From Clonostachys chloroleuca (taxonomy: Eukaryota; Ascomycota; Sordariomycetes; Hypocreales; Bionectriaceae), in assembly GCA_037952775.1 (NCBI GenBank), contig JBANAY010000003.1, forward strand, positions 5,208,001 through 5,272,000: 64,000 bases of DNA. The letters run 5' to 3'. The notes under the pieces are model-generated. The model was not told the origin of the DNA and made no database searches. It was given only the letters and a program-made list of their open reading frames with translations. Numbering within the stretch: the stretch's first letter is position 1; every line of letters starts with the position of its first letter. Shown here one piece after another: positions 11,761-21,816 of this stretch. The position numbers and the translations under genes are program-made.

Positions 11761-12196
11761 TCAGCATTGGCCATGCTTGCTTTCCGAGACTGACAGCCCT
11801 GACCTCACAGTGCAACAAGAAGAAGCTATCAAAATACTTCTTGACGTCTCTCGCAAGCACAGCATGCGTTTAAGCCAGGCTTCTGGTGACGTGCTTTTCG
11901 TAAACAATTTCTGCATCCTCCACGCACGGGACAGTTTTGTAAACGATGGAGCATCTGGAAAGACTCTTTGACTAATGAGCCTGATGCTTCGAGATCCCGA
12001 GCTAGCCTGGCGAAAGCCGACCGCTACAGCGATTGAAGTGGGAAAGAAGTTTGCGAAACTAGGCGTCCTACAGTTTATGGGAACAGTGGAGCATTACGAG
12101 GGCTTCCGCGATACGTTTGCACTGCTTCGCCATGATTGGGAACTATGTTTGTCCTATTTCCCTCAGTTCATGTTTCTTTCTGTGCACTACCAGTAG
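11761..12196 (+). pseudogene. 5'-truncated TauD/TfdA-like dioxygenase remnant
   Basis: Only the C-terminal third of an Fe(II)/2-oxoglutarate-dependent dioxygenase of the TauD/TfdA (clavaminate synthase-like) superfamily is present. The frame from 11777 reads EEAIKILLDVSRKHSMRLS and then GDVLFVNNFCILHARDSFV, which contains the last iron-binding His and the following Arg (LHAR). After KTL it meets a TGA (11969-11971) and continues in the same frame with LMSLMLRDPELAWRKP, the usual C-terminal strand (LRDPELAW). The TGA could have come from CGA by a single C-to-T change, which would restore the expected Arg. The HxD iron motif and the whole N-terminal half are missing. Intact members hydroxylate small substrates such as taurine or sulfonates; this copy cannot. 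Confidence 0.6.
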
Positions 12197-13200
12197 ACGC
12201 TGTTTGTTATGATGGAATACTTTGGCACTTGACGGCAAATCTAACGATTTCTACGATAACATGAACGAATAATTTGCAGTTGGCAGTTTGGTTTCCTTTC
12301 TCGAGCAGCCGTACGTTATACACATACTCCATTCATCAGTTTTGAGCCACCATTACCTTCTCTGTTCGAGTTGGTACTAATGTGATGTTGCTACACTTAT
12401 ACCAAGTCATCAATGATCAATCGGCTCCATTTTCATGTCAATATATTTCGTGGTCAAGCCTAATATGGAATGAAAGCAATCTCCGCGCTTTGATTTACGA
12501 AATCGTTCGGGTCCTGCAAACGGCATGAGCCAAGGTTACATAAAAAGCGTTTTTTTTTTATTTCAAAGGTAATTAAAAAGCTTAAGGATTTGAATAATTA
12601 GGTGGAACCCGGGATGTCTTTTTTATCTACCTACTACCCTTATCAATAGCTACATTTATAAAAGCTCATGCTCTAAGCGAAACTCACATTCAGATCGATT
12701 TAATTAGCTCTCTATGAATGGTGTTAACGCGGACGACCTGGAACAACGGGCCGTGCAAGGTCCCCCGTGCATAAAGTAGCTTGATCTCCGGATGTGCACA
12801 TCCCTCGGATATTGCTCGTTCCGAGCCCAAATCTAGAAAAGGCCATTCGAGACTCAATTTCCAACATGACTATCATCCACCCACAGCTAGATTAGGCTGT
12901 ATGATGAAAAGCCCGTCATGTTTATTCGGGAAGCCCAATCCCCCACATAGATGCCGGAAGAATATGTACTACCTAATCGTCAATATTTCCCATCAAGTAC
13001 GCCTGCGCTTACGGAGACGTCCCGGATCTGCGGGCGGTTTACCGATTGCAACTAGAACACATCTGCTCTCGTACATGGCTCCGCCGAAGGACCTGTATTG
13101 ACTTCCAAGATAGGGAAGGAATACATCTTCCGGTTCAATTAAGTTAGATGGCAATCCTATGATGCTCAAATACTAACAGGCTTAGGAGGGGAAGAAGTGT
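12197..13200. other. Intergenic and promoter DNA
   Basis: No coding frame recognised. The last 100 bases form the promoter of the Cip1-like gene. A poly-T run lies near 12550. Confidence 0.4.
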
Positions 13201-13207
13201 TATAAAG
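13201..13207 (+). promoter_or_regulatory. Candidate TATA box of Cip1-like gene
   Basis: A TATAAAG element lies about 90 bases upstream of the ATG at 13294, a normal distance for an inducible fungal secretory gene. Confidence 0.45.
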
Positions 13208-13293
13208 CCACTCTACGATGCATGCTTGCCACGAGTCTGTCTTTTACTGACGGACCATTCTAGGAGCAAATTCTTCAGCGGTTCACTTTCACG

Positions 13294-14367
13294 ATGTTCA
13301 GCATGATGGGCTCTACGGCTCTCTTTGCCCTGATGGGTCTTTACTCCTTTGCTAGCGGCCAGATAACCGACGACTTCGAAAACGGATGGGATCAAACAAA
13401 ATGGAAGACATATGCACCTGATTGCAACCAAGGTGGCAGCATCAGCCTTGACACATCTACTTCTCACGGCGGGAGCGCTTCCATGAAAGTTGTTGGAGCA
13501 GGCGGATATTGTGGCCATATATTCTTTGGAACTACCGCTATACCGAGCGGAGACATTTATGTCCGGGCCTGGGTGTAAGTTTTCCCTGTGTCTGAGTATG
13601 CATCAGTAATAAGTTAATGAGTTTGCATCTGTGTAGTAAACCATCTACAGCTCTCACCGCATCCCATGTCACTTTCATCACCATGCCAGACTCAGGCCTA
13701 GGGACAAACAAGCACCTTCGAATTGGCGGCCAAAGCCAGATTCTCATGTACAATCGTGAGACCGACGACGCCACGCTTCCAGACTTGTCGCCAAACGGCA
13801 TCGCGGCTTCGGTCGCTCTCAAAGCCGGTCAATTCCAATGCCTTGAGTACCATCTAGGCAAGGACGGCACCATCGAGACCTGGCTGGACGGTACCTCGAT
13901 CAGTGGTCTCCAAGCTGGGCCAAGTGCCAGTAACCCGTACAGCGCTCAGTGGGGCAACGGCAGTTACAAGCCAAGTATAACGGGCATCTACTTCGGCTGG
14001 GAGTCGTATGGTGGCGACGTCAACACCTTCTGGTATGACGATATCTCTATCGGCTCAAGCCGTGTCGGTTGTGGTACCAGCCAAGTATCATCGACTACTC
14101 GAACAACGTTGTCTACCTCGACTACTGGAATTACCTCCGTGCCATCCGCGACGACAACGAAAACCAGCGCCGCTCCCACATCTACTTCAGCGAGTCAAGT
14201 GTAAGTTAATATTTCTCAGGATTACTCCATTGTAGAAAAGAAACTAAGTGGCTTTGAACAATAGGAAATATGGACAATGTGGCGGAACCGGTTGGACCGG
14301 ACCTACCACTTGCCAGACTGGTTCAACATGCACATATGTAAATGACTGGTATTCACAGTGCCTTTGA
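13294..14367 (+). CDS. cip1: Cip1-like secreted protein with C-terminal CBM1
   Basis: Three exons (13294-13574, 13637-14200, 14265-14367) give 315 residues with phase kept at both junctions. Residues 1-22 form a signal peptide ending ASG. The catalytic-like domain (about 23-240) closely matches what I remember of Trichoderma reesei Cip1: [60 protein letters not shown], and [16 protein letters not shown] near its end. A Ser/Thr-rich linker (about 245-280) leads to a family 1 cellulose-binding module with [15 protein letters not shown] and WYSQCL, including the expected Cys pattern and aromatic residues. Cip1 is co-induced with cellulases and has a beta-jelly-roll fold like polysaccharide lyases; a glucuronan-lyase-type activity has been proposed for the family. 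It is presumably secreted during growth on plant cell walls. The gene is intact. Confidence 0.9.
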
Positions 14368-16475
14368 AAGCAAGACGATGGGGCTCCAATATGTCCATAA
14401 CATATGAATCCAGGGCGACCAGTATATGGCAATGAGTGATGATGCGACAAATCACGAAATAGCGGCCATAGATAGCACAATAGTCCAAACGAGCCTTCAA
14501 TCCTTAGGCGACGGAGCAGTGTCTCGATAACATGAGCCGTAGCCGCGAATAATAGCGCTCGTCCTGCTGCCCTCAGTGAATTTGGTTTTCACGATATGTT
14601 CCTCAATGCTCGGCAATGTAGCCTTATTTCTATTCCGTCATTCTCCAACAATATTGCCATGCAGAAAAACAGACCATTCTTGGTCGCATTTATCTCATTA
14701 CAACGAAGTGATAAATTTATCGCCTGAGCAAGATATGAGCCTCGACAAAGCACTGAGCTCGACTCGGTTGAACTAGGCTGGGACTATGCTTCTGGAATTT
14801 TGTTGGCTGAGCCCATGATAATCCTTAAAGAAGCATATTCCATTCCCTGAGCATGCTAAGATCCATCCATAGTATTGCTTCCGCCATTCTTCTCCCGGAG
14901 CCAAGGGTGGAAATAAACCCTGATGCGGCTTCAGTCGATCCTGAGGAAGCCAGCAGAGAAAGCAACCCATAAAATCGAGGAAATTCTCTTTGCTCTTGCC
15001 TTTCTCGGTGGTAAGGAGGTTGATGCTGGTGGCCGCCCTGTGGACGATCTCAAGTGTGGGTGCCTGGAGGCTCCAGAAGCTGAGCGTGTCGTCATCATCG
15101 ATTGAAACCGGGGCGCTGCGGAATCGCTGAGAAGAGGGAGATTCTTGGGACCAAGCGTGAAGAGCCTCTTCATGAGCGTGTTAAGGCTGGCCGCCCCGAG
15201 AGCTGGCTAAGAAGCGCTGAACTTGGGATGAAATATGAACGACGTGCAGCTCGGCACGAGGAATCAAATGCGGATTCAGTTTCGGCGGAAGCACTGGCGA
15301 GGCTCTGTTTTGTAAAGTGGGACGGAGCGCGTAATGTGCGCGCTTGAGCTCACTATTGATTGGTAGACACGAAGATAGCACAAATCACCCTCAGCTTTCT
15401 CATATGGTCACTGAGAAATGCTCGGCGGAAGTGTAGATATCGTAGCAAAAATTCTCAACAGCCCTCGTCTATAGGATTAATCGCCTCCCATATATAGTTT
15501 CTACGAACGTGAGGGGGCCGCATGTATACGGTATTTACAAGTTCCATAGAAGGCCCTACCCAGAGATGGCTACAGCTTGACTGCTTCTGAGAGGTTTATC
15601 CCAAAAATGGGACTATCCTTCTAATCCCACAACTGGAATTTTCCTCCAGTTATGAAACCAAGACTCTGGTCCAAAACTGGAACCTTAATGGTACATGCCA
15701 AAACGCGCAGATCGCTTTGCCGGAGTCGCACGTAATCTGTTTCCGGACTTAATGGGAGGGGTCCTGCGGTATGCTTCTCATCTGCCACTCATAGCTTCCG
15801 AACTTCATTTCGCATATACTGCGCTATACTTGTAAATTAAACTAAACATTTCTTGGCAAGGAATTTAGTGTACTTTCCTCAATACAAGTTTGTGAGTTGT
15901 CGTCAAAATACATACTCACGCAAAGCACTACACGATGCTTGATATGCGTCATCGTGTGTCCACCAATGGGTTAGAAACAAGTTTTCGACTAATTAGAAAT
16001 GTCATATAATATTAATCCTTGCTTTTTCTTCAAGCGATCTTAACTCGCGTCTTATCGTTTTTTTAGCCATACCGCCATGTCACTCAAATCAAACAAGAGA
16101 ATTAAATACGAGCTCACAACCTAACCTCGTACGTAGATCCCTGCCATCACCACACATTTTGAGGCAACTTCCGACTCTAGTGTGTTTGACCCGCTCTCAT
16201 CAACCGTCTTCGCCACATGCCAAGAGTCTCTTTCCGGCGGCCGCCCGGAGTTCCCTGGTAGTATTTTCCGGGGAATTACAGTGCATGAAGGACCATGTGG
16301 GCGGTGTGAAGGTCATGAGAGGGTGAAAGTAGATTTAGTATTAATGCGGCCCAGATCTACCCGGAGCTGCCGACCTGAAAGCGTAACCATACACGGGTGA
16401 AGCCCGCCAACCTTCTAGAATATAGCAATAATTGGTATTACATTATCCCTGGACACCAGTTCTGATACGATCCTC
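14368..16475. other. 2.1-kb region without a supported gene
   Basis: Around 14770-15380 both strands carry GC-richer open frames (minus: DDDDTLSFWSLQAPTLEIVH and FLDFMGCFLCWLPQDRL; plus: ALAFLGGKEVDAGGRPVDDL). Neither has a motif, a good start or splice partners. One may be a relic exon. The rest (15400-16475) is AT-rich with nothing recognised. Confidence 0.35.
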
Positions 16476-17070
16476 CTAGTGCTTAATGTGGAAAGGGTTC
16501 GAGTACTGGGAGGTGACGCCGTCGTTCTCGTAAAGAATGGAGAATCCGTAGAAAGCATTGGCGCCGACGAAATCGTTGTTGATGGTCCAAGTATACTTGC
16601 CAAGGCTGTTGTCGAGGCCAGCTGTCTTTCTGTCAGCTCAAAAACATGTTAAAGTGATTCCGTAGCTAAAACTTACAGGCGATGACACCAAGAGGCTGCT
16701 GGGTTCCCTGGGTAGGACCGCCAATCAGGGTGATCTTGATGGTGCCCGCGTAGTAGGGATCGTAACCCCAGGTGATTTCTAAGTTCGAACCGTAGGCAAA
16801 CTCGGCGCCATACGCGGGGGTGAAGACGGGGTCGAAGAACTCAGGCTTGGGGAGAGTGACCGAGGTGGTGGTTGGCTGGGCAGCCGTGGTCGCAGGACGG
16901 GTCGAGGTTTGAAGCGTGGTCGAAACGACGGGCACAGATGACGAGGATGGCACCGAAGTGGATGAGGTAACCACGGAGGCAGCTGTCCTGGAGGAGTGCT
17001 TGCAGCGAGCCTCAGCTCCCAGAGCCAAGAACCCCAAGCCGAAGGCAGTGATGATCGATCGAGCGTGCAT
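16476..17070 (-). CDS. Secreted Ser/Thr-rich cell-wall protein, Kre9/Knh1-like domain
   Basis: Two exons on the minus strand (17070-16677 and 16621-16476) join in phase 1 using GTAAGT and the acceptor GACAG; the alternative upstream AG would create a stop. The 179-residue product starts at the ATG ending at 17070, chosen over an upstream in-frame ATG because it opens with a clean signal peptide (HARSIITAFGLGFLALGAEA). Residues ~28-75 are almost entirely Ser/Thr/Val/Pro, typical of an O-glycosylated stalk. The C-terminal domain (FDPVFTPAYGAEFAYGSNLE, ITWGYDPYYAGTIKITLIGG, KYTWTINNDF, NAFYGFSILYENDG, YSNPFHI) matches the beta-sandwich Ser-Thr-rich/Kre9-Knh1 family of fungal wall proteins. No GPI-anchor signal is evident at the end, so it may be soluble or covalently retained in the wall. 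Confidence 0.75.
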
Positions 17071-18520
17071 GTTTGCGAAATGAATGAATATGGTTAGACA
17101 AATGAGTGAATACGACCGTCTTCGAGAATGATAGCACAACAAAGAAAAAAGAGCTCTAGATCACGAAGTGAGAGGGAAGAACCGAATATATACAATAGGA
17201 TGGGGGCTATAACGGTTATTCTAAGATGTCGCTTATGAGCCAACGGCGGTGCATACCCCCATGATACGCTCTCGTAACGGCTAGCTAGGATGACACGAGC
17301 GGGATACGAAGGCGTAACGGGGCTGGATCTCGGCACGCCATATCCACTCTCAGGGCCTTGTTTGATTTGAGTGGCAGACATGCTGACGGACCACCTGGGA
17401 ACATTCACTGCAGAAAATTCATGGTCTTCAGGATGTCACTGGATGCCCCTGTGCGGCCCATGCGGCACTCCTGCCACGATGCTCGTCTTTTCTCACAGGA
17501 GGACGTTTTGGCTAACAATCTTTTGCGAAGTGTATAAGGCTGGATCTTGCCCAATGGCTCTCAGCCCTCAGCCCAAATGTAGGTGCATGGAATGAAGGCT
17601 TACATGCATGCAATGCGAGCTGCCGAACAAGGTGAAGCCAAACCCCTGGAAACCAGTGACAGTTTGGCAAGCTTGTCGCATTAACCCAATTCAACCAGCT
17701 CCTGACGTGAGCAAGGGGCGCGTTTCAGGGGTCCGGGAAAAGATAGAAAAATGCCACTGTGCTGGACAGGCCACATTATCACAACGTGCCTTTTTTTTAA
17801 TTACCACACGTTGTCTTTCATTCATGACAAAGCTGTGGCGCCCGGCTGGCCTTCGTGCTGCTTGATGTGGAGGGTGAGACTTGCGACGCAGATGGCTTTG
17901 AGGCCAACCCTTCGAACTCCCTGTACTGCGAGTGTACGCCCGGGACTTTCGGGAGACTCCTGTTCAATCAGATGTGGTTGATAAAGCTAGATTCAGTATT
18001 CAGGAGCGTCGCTATTTTGAGCAGCTGGAAGAGGAGAGATTCGCATACCAACCCTAGCATGCGTGCATATCGTATGTCAAGAAAACAAGCCCGTGAAGTG
18101 ACAAACAGATGCATTATCACATCAGTCAGTTTGAAATAGCACTCGAGTGGACTTAGTTTCTGCCAGAGGTGAATTCACACGTCGTTGGACCAGTTTTGTT
18201 ATAGAATTTTATGAAATCAAGCTCTCTCGTGCATCACTTCGGACATCGAATTGACAGATTGAAGTGATATAACTCTTTTAAAAAGTCAGGATTCAGCACT
18301 GAGTAAGCTTGCCAGTATAGAAGTCGGTTAAACTTCACCAAGACTATCATAGGAAAAGGTTGTCTGTAGTTGTATCAAGGGATAGAGCAGGGGTATTTAG
18401 TGACAAGTCTAGGGTTACTAGATAACATTACAAGCAACGGGATATAGGAATCACGCTTGCGCAAGCTACCTTCCATATTGATAGGACTGGCCATCGATTT
18501 GCCCTCTTCGCGTTGTTGAA
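17071..18520. other. Intergenic, nothing recognised
   Basis: The part next to 17071 is the promoter and leader of the wall-protein gene, with a TATATA element near 17190. Short overlapping frames at 17370-18140 show no motif. Confidence 0.4.
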
Positions 18521-19707
18521 TTAATTATCATGCCCATCCTCGAGAAAGTCTTTGTAGTGAGCTGGACAACCCTCTCCCTTATACTTTTTGCAGCAGTCTG
18601 AACCTGGCCCTAGGTCAAATAATGGGTCGTTAATGCTATGAAAAGATCTCGCCGCTGCACCCAAGGCTGACCCATGAATTGGGTCACGGACGTGAGCTTT
18701 GGTCACTAATTTAGATCCGAGAACGGAAACGAGGTCGTCTTGGAAGTCTGTGTTGCTTGCTAAGTCCCCTGAAATCACAAGCTCCATGATTTCATCCACC
18801 GTGAAGTCTGGAATGGCCAAAAACTTGCGCAAGGCATCTCGTGCTGCGTCACGTAGTGAAACAAGTCCCCCGGCGTCTTGAACAAAACTAGTATCCGAGT
18901 CTATATCCCCATAGCCCTCGTCAATATAGGCAAGCGTATAGCGCCAACCATAGGGACCGCGATCGATAAAAAGGACATAGCCGTCTTTCTCTCCATTGCC
19001 GCCAAGCATGTCACTGGCAATGGCGGACGCGTGAGCAGCGTCAATCATACGCTCTTGCGCCAGGTACAAGCCAACCTTGCTGAGAGCCGAGTCTAACACT
19101 TGTGTTTGGTGAGTGTGCCATTGACCAAAAGAGTCACTGGCATCGTTGCATTTATAGTCAGGGCGGGTAGCGATCACAAAGCAGAATGGCTCGTCAAGGC
19201 GAGAGGTTATTAAAGCCTTGAGCTGGCGGAGAATACGCGCCAAGGATTCCGATTCCTCTCCTGTAGTGTAGACTTGAGAAGATGAATTCATTGGTACACA
19301 GCCATAGCCGGATCCAGCACGTGTGGCAAGCATGAAGCTCCGATACACCGCGTCCCCGTCGATACGAGCGACGGGAACCGAGGTGCCATTTTCAAAATAT
19401 ATACCAGCCGCTCTGTTGTATAACGATCGCATGTATTAGACATGGCGTAGATGAAAGATCGAATGCCGTGCACCTACACATAGTCGTAATTCAGACTGAT
19501 CCCGATGCCTGGAACAGGCGACCGGCTACGGACCACTGAATCTCGGCTAGAAGAATCTTCCGACCTAGATGGTGTCGCCGATAGTTCAGTGATTACTGAA
19601 ATCGGGAGTATCAGGGCAAGAGAGGCAATGACGATGGCCAGTGGAAGGGCACTCAAGCAGTTGGGGCGTAAGAATGGCATTGGAACCTGGACCGTGTGGG
19701 ACATCAT
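18521..19707 (-). CDS. Membrane-anchored protein with degenerate Hsp70/actin-like N-terminus
   Basis: Exon 1 (19707-19478) and exon 2 (19412-18521) join in phase 2 across a 65-base intron to give 373 residues. Residues ~15-40 form a single hydrophobic helix (LPLAIVIASLALILPISVIT), probably a signal anchor. A Ser/Arg-rich stem follows, then PGIGISLNYDYVAAGIYF and GTSVPVARIDGD. This segment resembles the first strands of Hsp70-type actin-like ATPases (GIDLGTTYSxVGV), but the phosphate-loop Asp and Gly are absent (SLN in place of DLG). The rest includes FCFVIATRPDYKCND, LFIDRGPYGWRYTLAYIDEG and a Cys-containing tail (SDCCKKYKGEGCPAHY). ATP binding is unlikely. I know of no characterised homologue. 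The fold assignment is an inference from one motif region; the gene model itself is well supported. Confidence 0.65.
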
Positions 19708-20161
19708 ATGCTTCGAAGATTTTTTTTATTTCGCTTCGATAAGAACGTGCCTTCATATTCCAGGTTGCAAACTTATCTTTGCGGAAATTGCTCTGGCTCA
19801 AAGACCCCACAGAAGCTCGGGGCTGTTCACCAAGCAATATCACCAAAGTCCCAAGCCAAGAGCCCTTTTGTGCCTTCACATAGCACCTCGCCTGCCGCAC
19901 TCAACTACAAAAGAACACGTGTACCTAGGAAGCATAACGAAAGTACCTTTGTTCTTTTTTTCTCTCTCAAGATTATTAACTTACGTAAATAGACATCTGT
20001 GTTTATCACACGCAAAATAATTGCTGTGGAGTCAATATCCTTGGAAGGGGAGCGCCTCTCACCACAATTTCTATATATACCCTCGTTATTTAAGCCTAAG
20101 ACCCCAAGGCACGATACCCGCGACAACATTCGCCAGTACAAAGCTGAGAGTCAAAATCAGC
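19708..20161. other. Divergent promoter region
   Basis: Spacer between the minus-strand membrane-anchored gene and the plus-strand F-box/ankyrin gene. An in-frame upstream ATG at 20021 would add 47 residues of unlikely composition, so it is treated as leader. Confidence 0.4.
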
Positions 20162-21562
20162 ATGCTGTTGAAATTCCCAGTGGAGGTTCTGGACCTTATT
20201 GCTGAGAACCTATTTCAGGATGGAAAGAAACTGCACGGTCATGTCCATCGATATCAAGATGTCAATCAATTGACCCGTGTGTGTCGAATATTGCACGCAC
20301 AATTCAATCAGAGGATGTACAAGCGATATATCAAGACAGAAGGGGTCTGGCCCTTGCTCTTTGGTTCGGCCAAGGGATACATAACTACTGCCCAAATGGC
20401 ACTCAATGCTGGAGCCGACATCCGGGGACGAGGAAAAGAGATCCGGGGACGAGGAAGAGAGCCAGGACACGACCTAAAGTCCGGCAGCATTATTATACAT
20501 CAAGGCGATGCGCTCACTCAGGCTGTCGCGAATGGCCAGGGAGCCACCGCGCGGATGCTCATCGAGACTGGCAAAATTGATGTGAATCCCTCTAGGACGG
20601 AGAGGCATCACTCGCCTCTATGGTGGGCATGCTACTTTGGCCATACCAATCTGATTCGGCTGTTGCTATCTTTTCCAGGCACTGATATCAATGCCATTGA
20701 TGGGCTGGGAAAGAGTGCCTTGGAAGGGGCAATCCAAGGCAAGCAGCTCAGATCAGTTTTAACCTTGCTTGATTATCCGCAACTCAATCTCAGGGCACGG
20801 CGTGGACCCAACCCTGTCGAGTACGCCATATATGAAGAAACGCAAGATATCACATGCGCTTTGATCAGAGACCCAAGGTCCGACCCGAACGGTGGCAAGC
20901 AAAAATGGAGACCGTATGAGCCATCTCGCGAGCCATTGCTTAGGGCCATGCGATTTGGGCAGCCAGATGTTATCCGGTGCCTTTTGCAACACCCGGACAT
21001 AGAAACACGCGGCTCTGACCTTGGCTGGACACCAATCTTCCTTGCAGCCTGCATCGACAGCCCCGCCGCAGTTCAGACTCTGCTCGCCATGCCGGAGACT
21101 GATCCGCACGCTCCAGACAGCGAAGGCCAGACGCCTCTCATGGTCGCAGTCCGTGAAGGTAATCCAGGAACAGTCGGGGTCCTCGCCAAAGTCAAGGGGA
21201 CAAATTTGAATCATCAAGATAAAAATGGTGATACAGCGTTGATGCTTGCTGCCTCGGTCAATAACGTACAGATCATAGCCTTCTTGTTGAATTGTGAGGG
21301 CGTGGATCCTGATATTAAGAACCATGCTGGGCACTCGGCGGTGATGAGGACAAGAAGTCCGTTGGTGAAAGAACTATTTATGCAGCCGCAGGCGAGGAAC
21401 CTTTATCTTAACCCTGAGGAATTTGACCCCTTTCGCTTTGATCCCGATGGCTTTGACCTTGATGAATTTGACCCTGATGGCTCTGACCCTGATGGCTTTT
21501 ACACTGAGTCTGTTAACAGCGAATCTGAAGGCACTGAGTCCGAAGACAGCGAGTCTCTCTGA
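20162..21562 (+). CDS. F-box-like ankyrin-repeat protein with acidic tail
   Basis: Single exon; the ATG at 20162 gives 466 residues and puts the F-box-like motif at the very N-terminus (LLKFPVEVLDLIAENLFQ, then VNQLTRVCRILHAQFNQRMY). Ankyrin repeats follow: GYITTAQMALNAGADI, SPLWWACYFGHTNLIRLLLS, LGWTPIFLAACIDSPAAVQT, GQTPLMVAVREGNPGTVGVL and GDTALMLAASVNNVQIIAFL, about seven in all. The C-terminus carries a strongly acidic FDPDGFD/SDPDGF repeat and a Glu/Ser end. F-box ankyrin proteins usually act as substrate receptors of SCF ubiquitin ligases, with the ankyrins binding targets; this role is inferred, not shown. A 21-bp tandem duplication in the first ankyrin region suggests local slippage. 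The gene looks intact. Confidence 0.8.
   Translation: MLLKFPVEVLDLIAENLFQDGKKLHGHVHRYQDVNQLTRVCRILHAQFNQRMYKRYIKTEGVWPLLFGSAKGYITTAQMALNAGADIRGRGKEIRGRGREPGHDLKSGSIIIHQGDALTQAVANGQGATARMLIETGKIDVNPSRTERHHSPLWWACYFGHTNLIRLLLSFPGTDINAIDGLGKSALEGAIQGKQLRSVLTLLDYPQLNLRARRGPNPVEYAIYEETQDITCALIRDPRSDPNGGKQKWRPYEPSREPLLRAMRFGQPDVIRCLLQHPDIETRGSDLGWTPIFLAACIDSPAAVQTLLAMPETDPHAPDSEGQTPLMVAVREGNPGTVGVLAKVKGTNLNHQDKNGDTALMLAASVNNVQIIAFLLNCEGVDPDIKNHAGHSAVMRTRSPLVKELFMQPQARNLYLNPEEFDPFRFDPDGFDLDEFDPDGSDPDGFYTESVNSESEGTESEDSESL
20420..20461 (+). repeat. 21-bp tandem duplication inside ankyrin coding region
   Basis: Two copies of a 21-base unit beginning ATCCGGGGACGAGGAA (20420-20440 and 20441-20461), differing at one base. 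They encode IRGRGKE then IRGRGRE and keep the frame. Confidence 0.8.
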
Positions 21563-21816
21563 AACCTTGGGTATTTGGATCGCGATGTTGCTTTGCCTAG
21601 ATATTGGGATGGGAGTGTTGACGCATATTATTGACTTCATTATCTTTTCAGCTGACGTCAGATTTAGTGATTGTCTCCATATTCGCGTTGGTTTTTTTTA
21701 CTTTCAATAGACAGAGGCTGCTAGCTATGAGACTCAACTGTTCCAGGCATCTACTATAATTATTGTATGTCTCTTCTTAATAATTCAGTATATACCTCTT
21801 CACAAATAAAGGTCCC

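Noticed and set aside
14923..15347. Possible small gene on either strand
   Set aside because: Both strands are open because of GC-rich composition; no start, splice or motif evidence supports either.
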